The notes under the pieces: model-generated
Seen by the model: the letters and a program-made list of their open reading frames with translations, nothing else
Databases searched by the model: none
Told to the model about the DNA's origin: nothing
Translations under genes and position numbers: made by a program
Assembly (NCBI GenBank): GCA_035605695.1
Contig: DATNGZ010000026.1
Location: 31,977 to 95,976 of the forward strand
Source: VRUE01 sp035605695
GTDB lineage: Bacteria > Actinomycetota > Thermoleophilia > Solirubrobacterales > 70-9
DNA: 64,000 nt
Direction of reading: 5' to 3'
Part shown: in pieces, positions 8,869-17,041 of the stretch
How the letters are laid out: the number at the start of each line of letters is the position of its first letter
Numbering within the stretch: the first letter of the stretch is position 1

Positions 8869-10403
8869 CCGAGCTTCCCCTTCAACTCTTCAACGCCCAC
8901 CGTTATCTTATTCTCCATTCTCTCAATTTCGGCGAGGATTTCCGCCGAGGTTCGATACTCCTCTTCCTCGTAGTGGACGTCCTTGTAGCTCCCAAGCCGA
9001 AGGTCATAGCCAGCTTCGGCAATCTCGTCCCTGGGTACACAAAAGCTCTGCTCCTTGCGCGACCGCTCTCGCTCTTTCCCTTCATACTCTTTCCAGCGCG
9101 CAAGTACATCAGGGAGGTTATTGCACTCGCGCTCCTCAGGTGTGAGTTCCGTTGAGGGGAGCGGGCCGAGTTTCTCGCTGGCAACCAGCGGGAGACGCTT
9201 GTCGTCAAGACTAAGGCCATCGGCAGTTACGTTGTAAAACCACACCCGCTCGGTGCCACCACTTTCGGTCTTGGTGAAGAAGAGAATCGCGGTCGAGACG
9301 CCCGAGTAGGGCTTGAAGACGTTCGCGGGGAGCTTGACTACAGCATCGAGCTTTTGATCCTCGACAAGGACGCGACGTAGCTCTCTGTGCGCTTTGCTGG
9401 AACCGGAAAGGACCCCGTCGGGGACGACAACCGCGGCGCGGCCCCCCGGCTTCAGCAGCCGAAGGAACAGAGCGAGGAAGAGCAGCTCGGTCTTTTTGGT
9501 TTTTACCACGCGGAGAAGATTCTGCGCCGTCGTCTCGTAGTCGAGGCTACCTGCGAACGGTGGGTTAGCCAGAATCAGTGAATACTCTCCTTCCTCTTCA
9601 CCAGCACCCTGCGAAAGGGAGTCCCGATAGCGGATATCAGGCCGCTCCACTTGATGGAGGAGCATGTTCATTGAGCCAATTCTCAGCATCGTGCTGTCGA
9701 AGTCGAAACCGTGAAACATCGACTCATGAAAGCGCTTGCGTTGTTGTTTGTCGTGAAGCACCTTCGGATGCCTGCTTCTCATGTACTCCGCCGACGCGAC
9801 AAGGAAGCCCGCCGTTCCGCAAGCCGGATCGCAAATATCATCATCGGGCTGAGGAGCCGTCATCTCCACCATCAGCTGGATGATGTGGCGAGGGGTGCGA
9901 AACTGCCCGTTCTGGCCGGCGGTCGCGATCTTTCCCAGCATGTACTCGTAAATGTCGCCTTTTGTGTCTCGACCGCTCATCGGCAGGTCATCGAGCATGT
10001 CGACTACGCGTGCAAGCAGGGAGGGCGTAGGAATGGTGAAGCGGGCGTCACGCATGTGATGTGAATAAGTGGAGTTGTCACCTCCCAGGTCGCGCAGGAA
10101 GGGAAAGACCCGTTCGCCGATAATCTCGAACATCTCCGCGGGGTCCTTCCCCTTGAACCGGGACCAACGAAGATCGGAAAAAGGCAGGCCAGAGTCGTCG
10201 TTACCGCCAGGGAAGATCGCTGTTTCAAGAGAGCGCTCGGCCCGGGCTGCCTGGCGTTCTGCGGCCGTCTGGAGGTCGTCGAGCCGGCGAATAAAGAGCA
10301 AGTAGGTGATCTGCTCCATTACCTCCAGCGGATTCGCAATGCCGCCCGACCAAAAAGCATCCCAAATGACGTCTACCCTGCGTTTGAGTTCACCGGTGAT
10401 CAC
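8865..10403 (-). CDS. hsdM: Type I modification methylase subunit (HsdM)
   Basis: N6-adenine methyltransferase subunit of the type I complex. Residues 1-140 form the helical HsdM N-terminal domain. The SAM-binding motif I DPACGTAGF lies near residue 191 and the catalytic NPPF tetrapeptide (motif IV) near residue 279. The C-terminus is helical and ends in a coil used for contact with HsdS. At 512 aa it is of normal length. It is the first gene of the hsdMSR operon; its start lies only 33 bp from the truncated exporter pseudogene, so the operon promoter must overlap that remnant. Confidence 0.96.
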   Translation of the reverse strand: MITGELKRRVDVIWDAFWSGGIANPLEVMEQITYLLFIRRLDDLQTAAERQAARAERSLETAIFPGGNDDSGLPFSDLRWSRFKGKDPAEMFEIIGERVFPFLRDLGGDNSTYSHHMRDARFTIPTPSLLARVVDMLDDLPMSGRDTKGDIYEYMLGKIATAGQNGQFRTPRHIIQLMVEMTAPQPDDDICDPACGTAGFLVASAEYMRSRHPKVLHDKQQRKRFHESMFHGFDFDSTMLRIGSMNMLLHQVERPDIRYRDSLSQGAGEEEGEYSLILANPPFAGSLDYETTAQNLLRVVKTKKTELLFLALFLRLLKPGGRAAVVVPDGVLSGSSKAHRELRRVLVEDQKLDAVVKLPANVFKPYSGVSTAILFFTKTESGGTERVWFYNVTADGLSLDDKRLPLVASEKLGPLPSTELTPEERECNNLPDVLARWKEYEGKERERSRKEQSFCVPRDEIAEAGYDLRLGSYKDVHYEEEEYRTSAEILAEIERMENKITVGVEELKGKLG

Positions 10404-10436
10404 GGGTGGAGCGTATCCGAGAGGGTTGTCGCCCGA

Positions 10437-11448
10437 TCATCGCGTCGCAGGCTGGGTTATGAGGGGCATGAAGGAGGTGCCGGCGCCGAGGCCGAGGAGG
10501 AGGAAGGCCGAGAAGAGGTCGGGCCAGTAGGTCGCGTCGACCGGGATGCGGGCGAAGAGGATCAGGCCCGCCAGGGTCAGGACCAGGCCCCGGGATCAGG
10601 GTCTGCTTGGCGCCGAAGCGGTGCAGCAGGCGCGGCGTCACCGCGACCGAGAGGGCGCCGATGCTCAGCGTCATCGGCATGAACGCCAGCCCGGTCTGCA
10701 CGGCGCTGTAGTCGAGCACGTGCTCCAGGTAGAGGGCGCCGAGGAAGAAGGAGGAGAACATGCCGATCACGAGCAGGCCACGGACGATGTTGGCCCCGGT
10801 CAGGCTGCGCGAGCGCAGCACCCGCAGCGGCACGATCGGGTTCTCGATCCGCGACTCGTAGACGCCGAAAGCGGCGATCATCGCCAGGGCCAGGGCGCCG
10901 AGGCCGATCGCGAGCAGGCCGATCGGCAGGTTGATGAAGAAGATCCAGTGCCAGCTGAGCGTGGGTGAGCACGCCCCCCGCCAGCAGGCCGATCGAGCCG
11001 CCAGCCTAGGCGACAAAGGCAAAGACGCCCATCGCCTTCGTCTGCTCCCGCGGCTGGCGGAACTCGGTGACGAGGATCGCGATGATCACCGAGGAGGCGA
11101 CCGCGCCGCCGACACCCTGGACGAAGCGAGCCGCGATCAGCAGCGTCTGGTCGTCGGCCAGCCCGCAGAGCACCGAGGCAAACGTGAACAGGGTCAGGCC
11201 GCCGATGAAGACCTTCTTACGGCCGATCAGGTCGCCGAGCCGGCCGGCCAGCAGCAAGAAGCTGTCGAAGGCGATCAGGTAGGCGTTGACGACCCAGGCC
11301 AGGGCGCCTGGGTGAAGTGCAGGTCGCCCTGGATTGAGGGCAGGGCGACGTTGACGATGGTCGCATCGAGCACGATCATCAGCTGACCCAGACAGAGCAC
11401 AACCAGGGCGATCCAGCGGCGCCGGTTGCTCTGCACGGGCCGGCTCAA
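10437..11448 (-). pseudogene. Broken DHA2-family MFS drug exporter
   Basis: Remnant of a 14-helix EmrB/QacA-type proton-driven exporter. The N-terminal helices read well from TTG 11448 (for example LMIVLDATIVNVALPSIQGDL, shortened here to LDATIVNVALPSIQG). The frame then shifts near 11305 (into the AWVVNAYLIAFD frame), meets an in-frame TAG after VFAFVA, shifts again in the segment that should read SWHWIFFINLP, and shifts once more after KQTLIPG. The 3' third is missing: homology stops near 10440, next to hsdM. At least three frameshifts, one stop and a truncation make this a dead gene. The MarR regulator directly upstream was its likely partner. Confidence 0.9.
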
Positions 11449-11870
11449 AGCTCCGCCAGCCGCCCGAGCAGTGGCACCGCCTCCTCAAGCGCCCGGCTCT
11501 CCTCGCTGTTGAAGTTCTCCGCGATCGCCTCGACCAACCACCCCTCGCGACGGCCCCGAACCTCCCGCAGCTCAACCCGACCCGCCTCGGTCAGCTCGAT
11601 CAGGGCGCGTCGGCCGTCGTCCGGGTCGGCGCGCCGCTCGACCAGGCCCTGCTCCTCGAGCTCGGCGACCGTCTGCCCCATCGATTGCGGCCGCACTCGC
11701 TCGGCACTCGCAAGGTCGCTCGCGCACTGCGGGCCCTCACGATCCAGCCGTCCCAAAACCGCGCCCTGGGATAGCGAGAAGTGGTGCTGGGTACGCAAGC
11801 GGCGGACCAGGTGGGCGAGCACGACACTGAGCTCACCGGCAAGCGATCCGCTGTCCACAGGAGTCGGCAC
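11445..11870 (-). CDS. MarR-family transcriptional regulator
   Basis: Predicted 141-aa winged-helix repressor of the MarR family. The HTH lies around residues 35-75 (LSQGAVLGRLDREGPQCASD, then MGQTVAELEEQGLVERR), and the wing contains the conserved DPDDGRRALIELTEAG signature. Start is GTG 11870. Its stop overlaps the TTG of the MFS pseudogene, the usual regulator-exporter operon. The exporter is dead while the regulator is intact, so it may now control only itself or distant genes. A perfect inverted repeat at 11886-11923, just upstream of its start, is a good candidate for its operator. Confidence 0.88.
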   Translation of the reverse strand: MPTPVDSGSLAGELSVVLAHLVRRLRTQHHFSLSQGAVLGRLDREGPQCASDLASAERVRPQSMGQTVAELEEQGLVERRADPDDGRRALIELTEAGRVELREVRGRREGWLVEAIAENFNSEESRALEEAVPLLGRLAEL

Positions 11871-11885
11871 GGCCGGGAAAATAGC

Positions 11886-11923
11886 AAAAGCACAGGTAAA
11901 CTGTGCAGTCTACCTGTGCTTTT
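11886..11923. promoter_or_regulatory. Perfect 13-bp inverted repeat, candidate MarR operator
   Basis: AAAAGCACAGGTA (11886-11898) and its exact reverse complement TACCTGTGCTTTT (11911-11923) are separated by 12 bp. The site lies 15 bp upstream of the marR-type start and 75 bp before the divergent DUF6325 gene, so one bound dimer could control both directions. Assignment to this MarR protein is inferred from position. Confidence 0.7.
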
Positions 11924-11997
11924 TGCCAAGCCCGACCGGCTATGGTTCGGGTGCCGGTCCTCCCCGGCGCCTATTTCGACAACGAAAGGGAGTCAGC

Positions 11998-12441
11998 TTG
12001 ACCGGCGATGAGCTCAATGAGATGGGACCGATCGACTACCTGCTGGTCGAGTGGCGAGGACGACAGCCGACCGGCGAGGCGATGCCGCACCTGATCGACC
12101 TGGTCGATCGCGGCCTAATCCGCATCCTCGACCTCGCCTTCATCGCCAAGGCCGAGGACGGCTCAGTAGCAGCGCTGGAGATCTCCGACCTCGGCGGAGA
12201 GGTCGAGGCCTTCGCCGCCTTCGAGGGTGCCTCCTCGGGGCTGCTCGACGAGGAGGACATCGGCGAGGCCGCGGGCGCGCTCGAGCCGGGAACCTCGGCA
12301 GCGCTGCTCGTCTTCGAGAACCGCTGGGCCGCGCCCTTCGCCGCCGCGGTGCGTAACTCAGGCGGCCAGCTGGTCGCCAGCGGCCGCATCCCAATCCAAG
12401 CCGTGCTCGCCGCTCTCGACGCGGCCGAGTCGGGGTCCTAG
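11998..12441 (+). CDS. DUF6325 family protein
   Basis: Predicted 147-aa protein resembling the actinobacterial DUF6325 family, whose members open with a GPIDYLLVEW-like strand followed by a helix rich in Leu/Val/Asp. I chose TTG 11998 because GAAAGGGAG precedes it by 5 nt. The longer frame upstream overlaps the MarR gene and is a shadow. Alternating strands and helices suggest a small alpha/beta fold with no signal peptide. The function is unknown. It precedes the SHOCT protein by 18 bp, a pairing that recurs in actinobacteria, and probably shares its transcript. Confidence 0.8.
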   Translation: MTGDELNEMGPIDYLLVEWRGRQPTGEAMPHLIDLVDRGLIRILDLAFIAKAEDGSVAALEISDLGGEVEAFAAFEGASSGLLDEEDIGEAAGALEPGTSAALLVFENRWAAPFAAAVRNSGGQLVASGRIPIQAVLAALDAAESGS

Positions 12442-12459
12442 AGAGAAAAGGAGACCACA

Positions 12460-12735
12460 ATGCCGGGACTACTTAGAGGAGTCGCACGAACGGCGGTCAT
12501 CGCCGGAACCGCGACCACGGTGAGCAATCGCGTCTCACGCCGCCAGGGCCAGCGCTGGGCGCAGCAGGAAGAAGCGCAGCAGGCGCCGCCAGCTCCAGTC
12601 GCCGCTGCACCTGCCGCACCCGCCAGCAGCGAGTCGATGATCGACCAGCTCAAGGAGCTCGGTGAGCTGAAGGCGCAGGGGATCCTCACCGAGGAGGAGT
12701 TCGCCGCCCAAAAGGCAAAGCTGCTGAACGCCTGA
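12460..12735 (+). CDS. SHOCT-domain protein
   Basis: Small 91-aa protein with three parts: an N-terminal amphipathic segment (GLLRGVARTAVIAGTATTV) that could contact membrane, a linker rich in Ala/Pro/Gln, and a C-terminal SHOCT helix pair (IDQLKELGELKAQGILTEEE). SHOCT modules usually mediate oligomerisation or attach to membrane-associated proteins. GAGAAAAGGAG precedes the ATG. It follows the DUF6325 gene closely and likely works with it. The role is unknown. Confidence 0.85.
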   Translation: MPGLLRGVARTAVIAGTATTVSNRVSRRQGQRWAQQEEAQQAPPAPVAAAPAAPASSESMIDQLKELGELKAQGILTEEEFAAQKAKLLNA

Positions 12736-12747
12736 GCGGCGCTGCGC

Positions 12748-13131
12748 TCAGGAAGGCTGCTGCAGCACCGAGAGGATGTTGCCCGCCGGGTCCTTGAACC
12801 AGGCGATGCTCGGGCCCGGGCCGCGGGCAATGCCCTTCTCGTCCTGCTCGAACCCCTCGTAGCGCTCGGTAGAGACTCCCTTCGAGTCGAGCTCGTCGAC
12901 GGCCGCGTCGATATCGTCGACTTCGAAGTTGAGGATCGTGTACGTGGCCGGGACGAAGTCGGGCTTGGCGTAGACGACGGTATCGCGGCCACCGGCCAGC
13001 TCGATCGAGGTAACGCCGAACTCCTCGCTCAGCACTTTGACCCCTAGCCCCAGGGTCTCGCCATAGAACTGCTTTGCCGCCTCCATGTCATCCACCGCGA
13101 AGCCATTGGTCGCTTTCGTGTTCGCGAACAT
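12748..13131 (-). CDS. VOC-family (glyoxalase/bleomycin-resistance fold) protein
   Basis: A 127-aa single-domain vicinal-oxygen-chelate protein with two beta-alpha-beta-beta-beta modules. The first opens with NGFAVDDMEAAKQFYGETLG, and the second carries FEVDDIDAAVDELDSKGV and ends in WFKDPAGNILSVLQ, typical of the family. Such proteins act as metal-dependent lyases, dioxygenases or antibiotic-binding proteins; the substrate cannot be told. AAAGGGA precedes the ATG. It is convergent with the SHOCT gene. Confidence 0.88.
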   Translation of the reverse strand: MFANTKATNGFAVDDMEAAKQFYGETLGLGVKVLSEEFGVTSIELAGGRDTVVYAKPDFVPATYTILNFEVDDIDAAVDELDSKGVSTERYEGFEQDEKGIARGPGPSIAWFKDPAGNILSVLQQPS

Positions 13132-13164
13132 GTCAATCCCTTTCGTCTCGCTGGTAACCGACCG

Positions 13165-13611
13165 CTATCCGGCCAGCTCTGGAATATGTCGCTCGAGGTG
13201 TTTCGCAATCGTCTCACGCACCCACTGCTGGGTGATCGGGTCGGCCATCCGGTAGCGGCCGAGCAGCATCTTCTGGTCATCGAGCGGCAGACCGGCAATC
13301 TCCCAGCGCACCGCGAGCCGCTCGAAGAGCAGCTCCGAACGGCGGTGCCAGGCGTCCTCCTGCGAGGTCGCCGCCTTCGCCGGCCCCTCGCCGAGCTTCG
13401 CGATCGTGCCGGCGCTGAGCGACTCGCGCAGGCTGAGCACATTGCCCTCACCGTCGACGTAATCGATCGTGACCGCCTTCTGCTTCGGCGCCCGCTTCTT
13501 CTTGCGCTTGGCCAGGACTCCGAGTCTGCCAGGGACGGTAGCTCCACGCGGACGAGACCTCACTTTTTCGTCCATGGCACGGAAAAACGAGGTCTCGTGT
13601 TCAGTACTCAC
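13165..13611 (-). CDS. Hypothetical protein, basic N-terminus
   Basis: Predicted 148-aa cytosolic protein starting at GTG 13611, which overlaps the 3' end of arfB by 11 bp. Residues 18-45 are strongly basic (KRKKKRAPKQK), followed by a short beta segment (VTIDYVDGEGNVLSL) and a helical C-terminal half containing many Trp, Arg and Leu (AWHRRSELLFERLAVRWEIA). I recognise no family. The basic patch and its position after a ribosome-rescue gene hint at RNA or ribosome contact, but that is only a guess. Confidence 0.65.
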   Translation of the reverse strand: MSTEHETSFFRAMDEKVRSRPRGATVPGRLGVLAKRKKKRAPKQKAVTIDYVDGEGNVLSLRESLSAGTIAKLGEGPAKAATSQEDAWHRRSELLFERLAVRWEIAGLPLDDQKMLLGRYRMADPITQQWVRETIAKHLERHIPELAG

Positions 13612-14002
13612 CGCCTGGCCGGCGGCGCGTGCGCTTGCGTTCGCCGGCCCGCCGCTTCTCTTCGAGGCGCCGCTCGCGCGAGGCGCGGGTCGGCCTGGTC
13701 GGTCGCCTTCGCGTCGGGGTCGCCAGGCCGGCGGCGATCTTCTCCCCCAGCCGCCGCAGCGCCAGTTCGCGGTTGCGCGCTTGGCCGCGAGCGTCCTGGG
13801 CGACGGCGGTGATCACCGAGCCAGCGCGCCAGACCAACCGTTCGCGCTGTCGCTCGTCCAGCGCCCGCGAGGCCTCGACGTCGAACACCGCTTCGACCCG
13901 CGAGGCGGTCACGTTGGCGTGCTGACCGCCGGGGCCCGAGGATCGGCTCGCCCGCAGCTCGACCTCGCTGAGCGGAATCGAGAGCCGCTCGTCGATCTTC
14001 AG
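13601..14002 (-). CDS. arfB: Peptide-chain release factor-like ribosome rescue protein (ArfB/YaeJ type), probable CTG start
   Basis: A 133-aa protein with the catalytic GGQ of class I release factors in the context SSGPGGQHANVTASRVE (about residues 21-37) and a long Arg/Lys-rich C-terminal tail that in ArfB enters the mRNA channel of stalled ribosomes. It hydrolyses peptidyl-tRNA on ribosomes lacking a stop codon. The frame is open upstream of GTG 13912 and the conserved domain begins well before it, yet no ATG, GTG or TTG is available before an in-frame stop. CTG at 14002-14000 overlaps the phhB stop as CTGA, gives an N-terminus LKIDERLSIPLSEVEL that fits the family, and implies coupled translation. 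Confidence 0.88.
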   Translation of the reverse strand: MKIDERLSIPLSEVELRASRSSGPGGQHANVTASRVEAVFDVEASRALDERQRERLVWRAGSVITAVAQDARGQARNRELALRRLGEKIAAGLATPTRRRPTRPTRASRERRLEEKRRAGERKRTRRRPGGEY

Positions 14003-14286
14003 CTCGTCGGCGATAGGGCATCGACCTTCTCCGCCAGCTCAAAGTCGTTGGCGGTGAGGCCGCCCTCGGAGTGGGTGGAGATCGTCACCGTCACCGTGTC
14101 CCAGGAGATCTCCAGGTCGGGATGGTGACCCATCCCCTCGGCCGGCTCGACCAGGCTCGCGACGAACTTGACCGAGCCGACGAAGTCCCCGCAGCCGAAG
14201 CTCTTGGCGATCGCCTCGCCGTTGCGCTCCCAGCCGGAGAGGGCGGAAAGCCTTGCCTCAATCTCGGAATCGTCCAGAAGCGCCAT
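13999..14286 (-). CDS. phhB: Pterin-4-alpha-carbinolamine dehydratase
   Basis: A 95-aa enzyme that dehydrates 4a-hydroxytetrahydropterin to quinonoid dihydropterin during aromatic amino-acid hydroxylation (EC 4.2.1.96). The family signature is complete: GHHPDLEISWDTVTVTISTH followed by GGLTANDFELAEKVD, with the catalytic histidine pair HH and the later TH. Length is normal. Its stop codon overlaps the presumed CTG start of arfB, so the two probably form an operon. A divergent diguanylate cyclase gene begins about 100 bp away. Confidence 0.93.
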   Translation of the reverse strand: MALLDDSEIEARLSALSGWERNGEAIAKSFGCGDFVGSVKFVASLVEPAEGMGHHPDLEISWDTVTVTISTHSEGGLTANDFELAEKVDALSPTS

Positions 14287-14393
14287 CCAGGCCTATGCTG
14301 ACATGGAGCCTTCGCGGACGCAACGAGCGAACCTCGCCACAACAGCCGTCTCCCAGGGCTAAACCTTCCGCTCGAAGACCCGATAGTGGATCG

Positions 14394-15362
14394 ATGACCG
14401 AGCCAAGCAGCCAGCATCTGCTGGCGATCATCCAAACGCAGACCGAGATCGCCGCCAGCGACCTCGACCTCGAGGCGGCGATGCAGCTGATCGCCGAGCG
14501 CGGGCAGGAACTGACCAGGGCGAACGCCGGCGTGATCGAGATCGCCGACGGTGACGAGATGGTCTACCGCGTCACCAGCGGTGAGGCGAGGCCATTCCTC
14601 GGCGTGCGCCTGAAGAAGGCGACGAGCCTCTCGGGGCTCTGCGTCGCCGAGGGCCGGGTGCTGCGCAGCGACGACACGGCGACCGATCCGCGCGTAGACG
14701 CCGAGGCCTGTCAGCGGGTCAGTGCACGCTCGATGCTCTGCGTGCCGCTGGTTCACCAGGGTGAGACCGTCGGCGTGCTTAAGGTCTACTCCCCCGAGCC
14801 CGACAACTTCGCCGAGAGCGACGTCGAGACGCTCGAGCTGCTGAGCGGGCTGATCGCCGCCCACATGTCCCACGCCAGCCTCTTCGCGGCGGAGGTGCAC
14901 GGCGGCCGCCACGACGCGCTGACCGGTCTGCTCAATCGCCGCGCCTACGAGGAGCGGCTGCCGGTGGAGATCGCCCGCGCCAACCGCTTCGGCTGGCCGC
15001 TCTCGCTCTGCCTGCTCGACCTCGACGGCTTCAAGAAGCTCAACGACACGCTCGGCCACCCCTCCGGGGACCGCGCCCTCCAGCAGGTTGCGGCGCTGAT
15101 CGACGAGTCGAGGCTCGCCGACGACGGCTTCCGCATCGGCGGCGACGAGTTCGCGATCCTGATGCCAGAAACCGAACGCGAGGACGCCGAACTCGCGGCA
15201 GCGCGGCTGTGCAAGTCGATCAGGGGAATAGGCATGTCGGACGGCTCCCTCGGCGCCTCCTTCGGCGTCGCCGAAGGATCGAGCGATCCGGCCGTCCTGC
15301 ACGCGATGGCGGACGAACGGCTGCTAGCCGCAAAGAACCGGCTGTACCGACGCTCGCGCTGA
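14394..15362 (+). CDS. GAF-GGDEF diguanylate cyclase
   Basis: Cytosolic 322-aa protein that should make cyclic di-GMP from two GTP. An N-terminal GAF sensor (about residues 20-160) precedes a GGDEF domain with DALTGLLNRRAYEERL, DLDGFKKLNDTLGH and an intact GGDEF at residue 249. An RxxD inhibitory site (RLAD) sits at the canonical spacing before it, so product feedback is expected. I chose ATG 14394 because the upstream extension has no protein-like composition and overlaps phhB. An HD-GYP phosphodiesterase lies 1.7 kb away. Its last 39 bp overlap the convergent secreted-protein gene. Confidence 0.93.
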   Translation: MTEPSSQHLLAIIQTQTEIAASDLDLEAAMQLIAERGQELTRANAGVIEIADGDEMVYRVTSGEARPFLGVRLKKATSLSGLCVAEGRVLRSDDTATDPRVDAEACQRVSARSMLCVPLVHQGETVGVLKVYSPEPDNFAESDVETLELLSGLIAAHMSHASLFAAEVHGGRHDALTGLLNRRAYEERLPVEIARANRFGWPLSLCLLDLDGFKKLNDTLGHPSGDRALQQVAALIDESRLADDGFRIGGDEFAILMPETEREDAELAAARLCKSIRGIGMSDGSLGASFGVAEGSSDPAVLHAMADERLLAAKNRLYRRSR

Positions 15363-15770
15363 CCCCGCCGTCTGGCCCTGCGCCGCGTGGCGCAACCGAC
15401 GCGGTTCGATCACACCGCAGATCCCCCCGAACCACTGGTCTTGGCGGCGAGCCAGAAACAGTCCGTAAACATGATCGAGTCGGCGCGGCAACGCACAGGC
15501 AGCCGCGCGACGCCCGCTGCGCACAGTCAGCATCTGGCCCTTATCGATCGTCTCCGGGCCGCGATAGACCTGCCGCACTTCATAGCGATAGTCAGCATGA
15601 AGCTTCCCGTGCGGCAGCACCTTGACCAGCCGAGCAACAACCGCCGCATCGGACTCCCGCAAAGCTTCCGCCGGAGCCTGCGGCGCACACGAGCAAGCCA
15701 CAGCGCCGCTCGCAAGCACCAACATCGCCACGACAGCCAATACCGCTCCGATCATCCACCTCCCCCGCAC
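15324..15770 (-). CDS. Secreted NTR/TIMP-like protein
   Basis: A 148-aa exported protein. A signal peptide (hydrophobic residues 6-24) is followed immediately by CSCAPQAPAEALRESDAAVV, the N-terminal CxC and acidic-helix pattern of netrin-like/TIMP-like domains, and a strand YRYEVRQVYRG. Later Cys residues could pair with the N-terminal ones. In bacteria these domains are extracellular with unknown ligands. The C-terminal 12 codons overlap the convergent diguanylate cyclase gene. Its upstream region holds a long inverted repeat at 15785-15904. Confidence 0.75.
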   Translation of the reverse strand: MRGRWMIGAVLAVVAMLVLASGAVACSCAPQAPAEALRESDAAVVARLVKVLPHGKLHADYRYEVRQVYRGPETIDKGQMLTVRSGRRAAACALPRRLDHVYGLFLARRQDQWFGGICGVIEPRRLRHAAQGQTAGSARASVQPVLCG

Positions 15771-15784
15771 GCATCCAACTTACC

Positions 15785-15904
15785 TGAGGGCCTGCCCCGG
15801 TAGGGGTGGAACGTCTTGTACTTTTTGGGCGTCCACCTTGAGGCGTCAGCAGGAACGTCTCGATCCAAAAAGTTAAGTGGAACCCCTACCGGGGCAGGCC
15901 CTCA
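15785..15904 (-). terminator. Long inverted repeat at the 3' end of the alcohol dehydrogenase gene
   Basis: Two perfectly complementary 23-bp arms (15785-15807 and 15882-15904) enclose 74 bp that themselves contain a perfect 9-bp repeat (ACTTTTTGG / CCAAAAAGT). One arm covers the dehydrogenase stop codon. There is no U-tract, as is common for actinobacterial hairpin terminators. It may also influence the promoter of the secreted-protein gene at 15770. Confidence 0.6.
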
Positions 15905-16936
15905 CGGAGTAAGCACGATCTTGAGCGCCTCGCGGTTGTCGTAGAGGGCGTAGGCCTCGGCCGCTTCATCCAGCTTCATGTGGTGGGTGACCAAAGGCAA
16001 GGGGTCCAGCTTGCCCGCCTCGATCAGCGCCAGCACCCGGTCGACGTGGGCGATCACGTTGGCGAGGCCGAGCCGCAGGGTCAAGCCCTTGAGCCAAGCC
16101 AGGCCGAGCGGCACCTCGCCCTTGCCGGCGTAGGCGCCGATGCCGGAGACCGTGCCGGCGTCGCGGGCGAGGCTGACCGCCATCGCCAGCGGGCCCGGGT
16201 CGCCGACCGCGTCGATCACCACGTCCACCCCGCGCTTCTCGGTCGCCGCGCGCACCACGCGCTTCGGCTCTTCCTCGCTCAGGTGGACCGGCGTGGCGCC
16301 GAACTCGCCCGCCATCGCCAGCCGCTGCGCCACCGAGTCGATTGCGAAGACCTTGGTCGCGCCGCCGGCCAGCGCCGCCTGCACCGCACAGAGGCCGACC
16401 GGGCCGAGGCCGAGCACCGCGACCGTATCGCCGGAGCGCATCCCGGCGTGGGCGACCGCGTGGTAGCCGGTCCCCATCACGTCGCCGGCGAACAGGGCCA
16501 CCTCGTCCGACATCCCCTCCGGCACCTTGCGCAGGGTCAAGTTCGCCCGTGGCACCAGCAGTTGCTCGGCCTGGGCGCCCTGGAGGTTGCCGAGGTTGGC
16601 ACCGTGGCCGAAGGTCTGGCCGTTGTCGCAGCGGTGGTAGTCGCCGCGCAGGCAGGGCGTGCAGGTCGCGCAGGCGGTATGGAAGCAGCCGAGCACGCGG
16701 TCGCCGACGGCGACCCGCTCGACATCTGGGCCGGCGGCAAGAACCGTGCCGACAAACTCGTGCCCGATCGTGAACCCCGGCTCGACCGGAACCCGCCCAT
16801 GGAAAATGTGGAGATCGGAGCCGCAGATCCCGCTCGCCTCAACCCGCACCACCGCCTCATCGGCCGCCCCGATCTCTGGATCGGGCTTCTCATCGACCCG
16901 GACCTCTCCCGGGGATTGAAATGTGACCGCGCGCAT
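15902..16936 (-). CDS. Zinc-dependent alcohol dehydrogenase (MDR family)
   Basis: A 344-aa medium-chain dehydrogenase/reductase that oxidises an alcohol or polyol with NAD(P). Catalytic zinc ligands are visible as Cys38 (GICGSD) and His59-Glu60 (IGHEF). The structural zinc site is complete with Cys89, Cys92, Cys95 and Cys103. The Rossmann motif is VLGLGPVGLCA. The substrate is unknown; sequence features resemble threonine/sorbitol dehydrogenase-like members. It lies downstream of the HD-GYP gene but is separated from it by a hairpin, so it is probably transcribed alone. Confidence 0.93.
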   Translation of the reverse strand: MRAVTFQSPGEVRVDEKPDPEIGAADEAVVRVEASGICGSDLHIFHGRVPVEPGFTIGHEFVGTVLAAGPDVERVAVGDRVLGCFHTACATCTPCLRGDYHRCDNGQTFGHGANLGNLQGAQAEQLLVPRANLTLRKVPEGMSDEVALFAGDVMGTGYHAVAHAGMRSGDTVAVLGLGPVGLCAVQAALAGGATKVFAIDSVAQRLAMAGEFGATPVHLSEEEPKRVVRAATEKRGVDVVIDAVGDPGPLAMAVSLARDAGTVSGIGAYAGKGEVPLGLAWLKGLTLRLGLANVIAHVDRVLALIEAGKLDPLPLVTHHMKLDEAAEAYALYDNREALKIVLTP

Positions 16937-16954
16937 AACCAGAACCGTATAGGT

Positions 16955-17041
16955 CGTCGGCTAGACGGTTGGCGCCGAATTAGCGTGCCCGCGGGGGCGC
17001 GTCATCCGCGGGTGCATTCGGGGTCACCCGTCTAGCCGACG
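16955..17041 (-). terminator. Inverted repeat overlapping the HD-GYP stop codon
   Basis: Perfect 14-bp arms CGTCGGCTAGACGG (16955-16968) and CCGTCTAGCCGACG (17028-17041) separated by 59 bp of GC-rich DNA. The right arm contains the stop codon of the HD-GYP gene. No U-tract follows. I interpret it as a 3'-end hairpin of that transcript, with the same layout as the one at 15785-15904. Confidence 0.5.

Noticed and set aside
11509..11997. N-terminal extension of the DUF6325 gene
   Set aside because: It overlaps the MarR gene antisense and its operator; a TTG at 11998 with a good ribosome site fits the family start.
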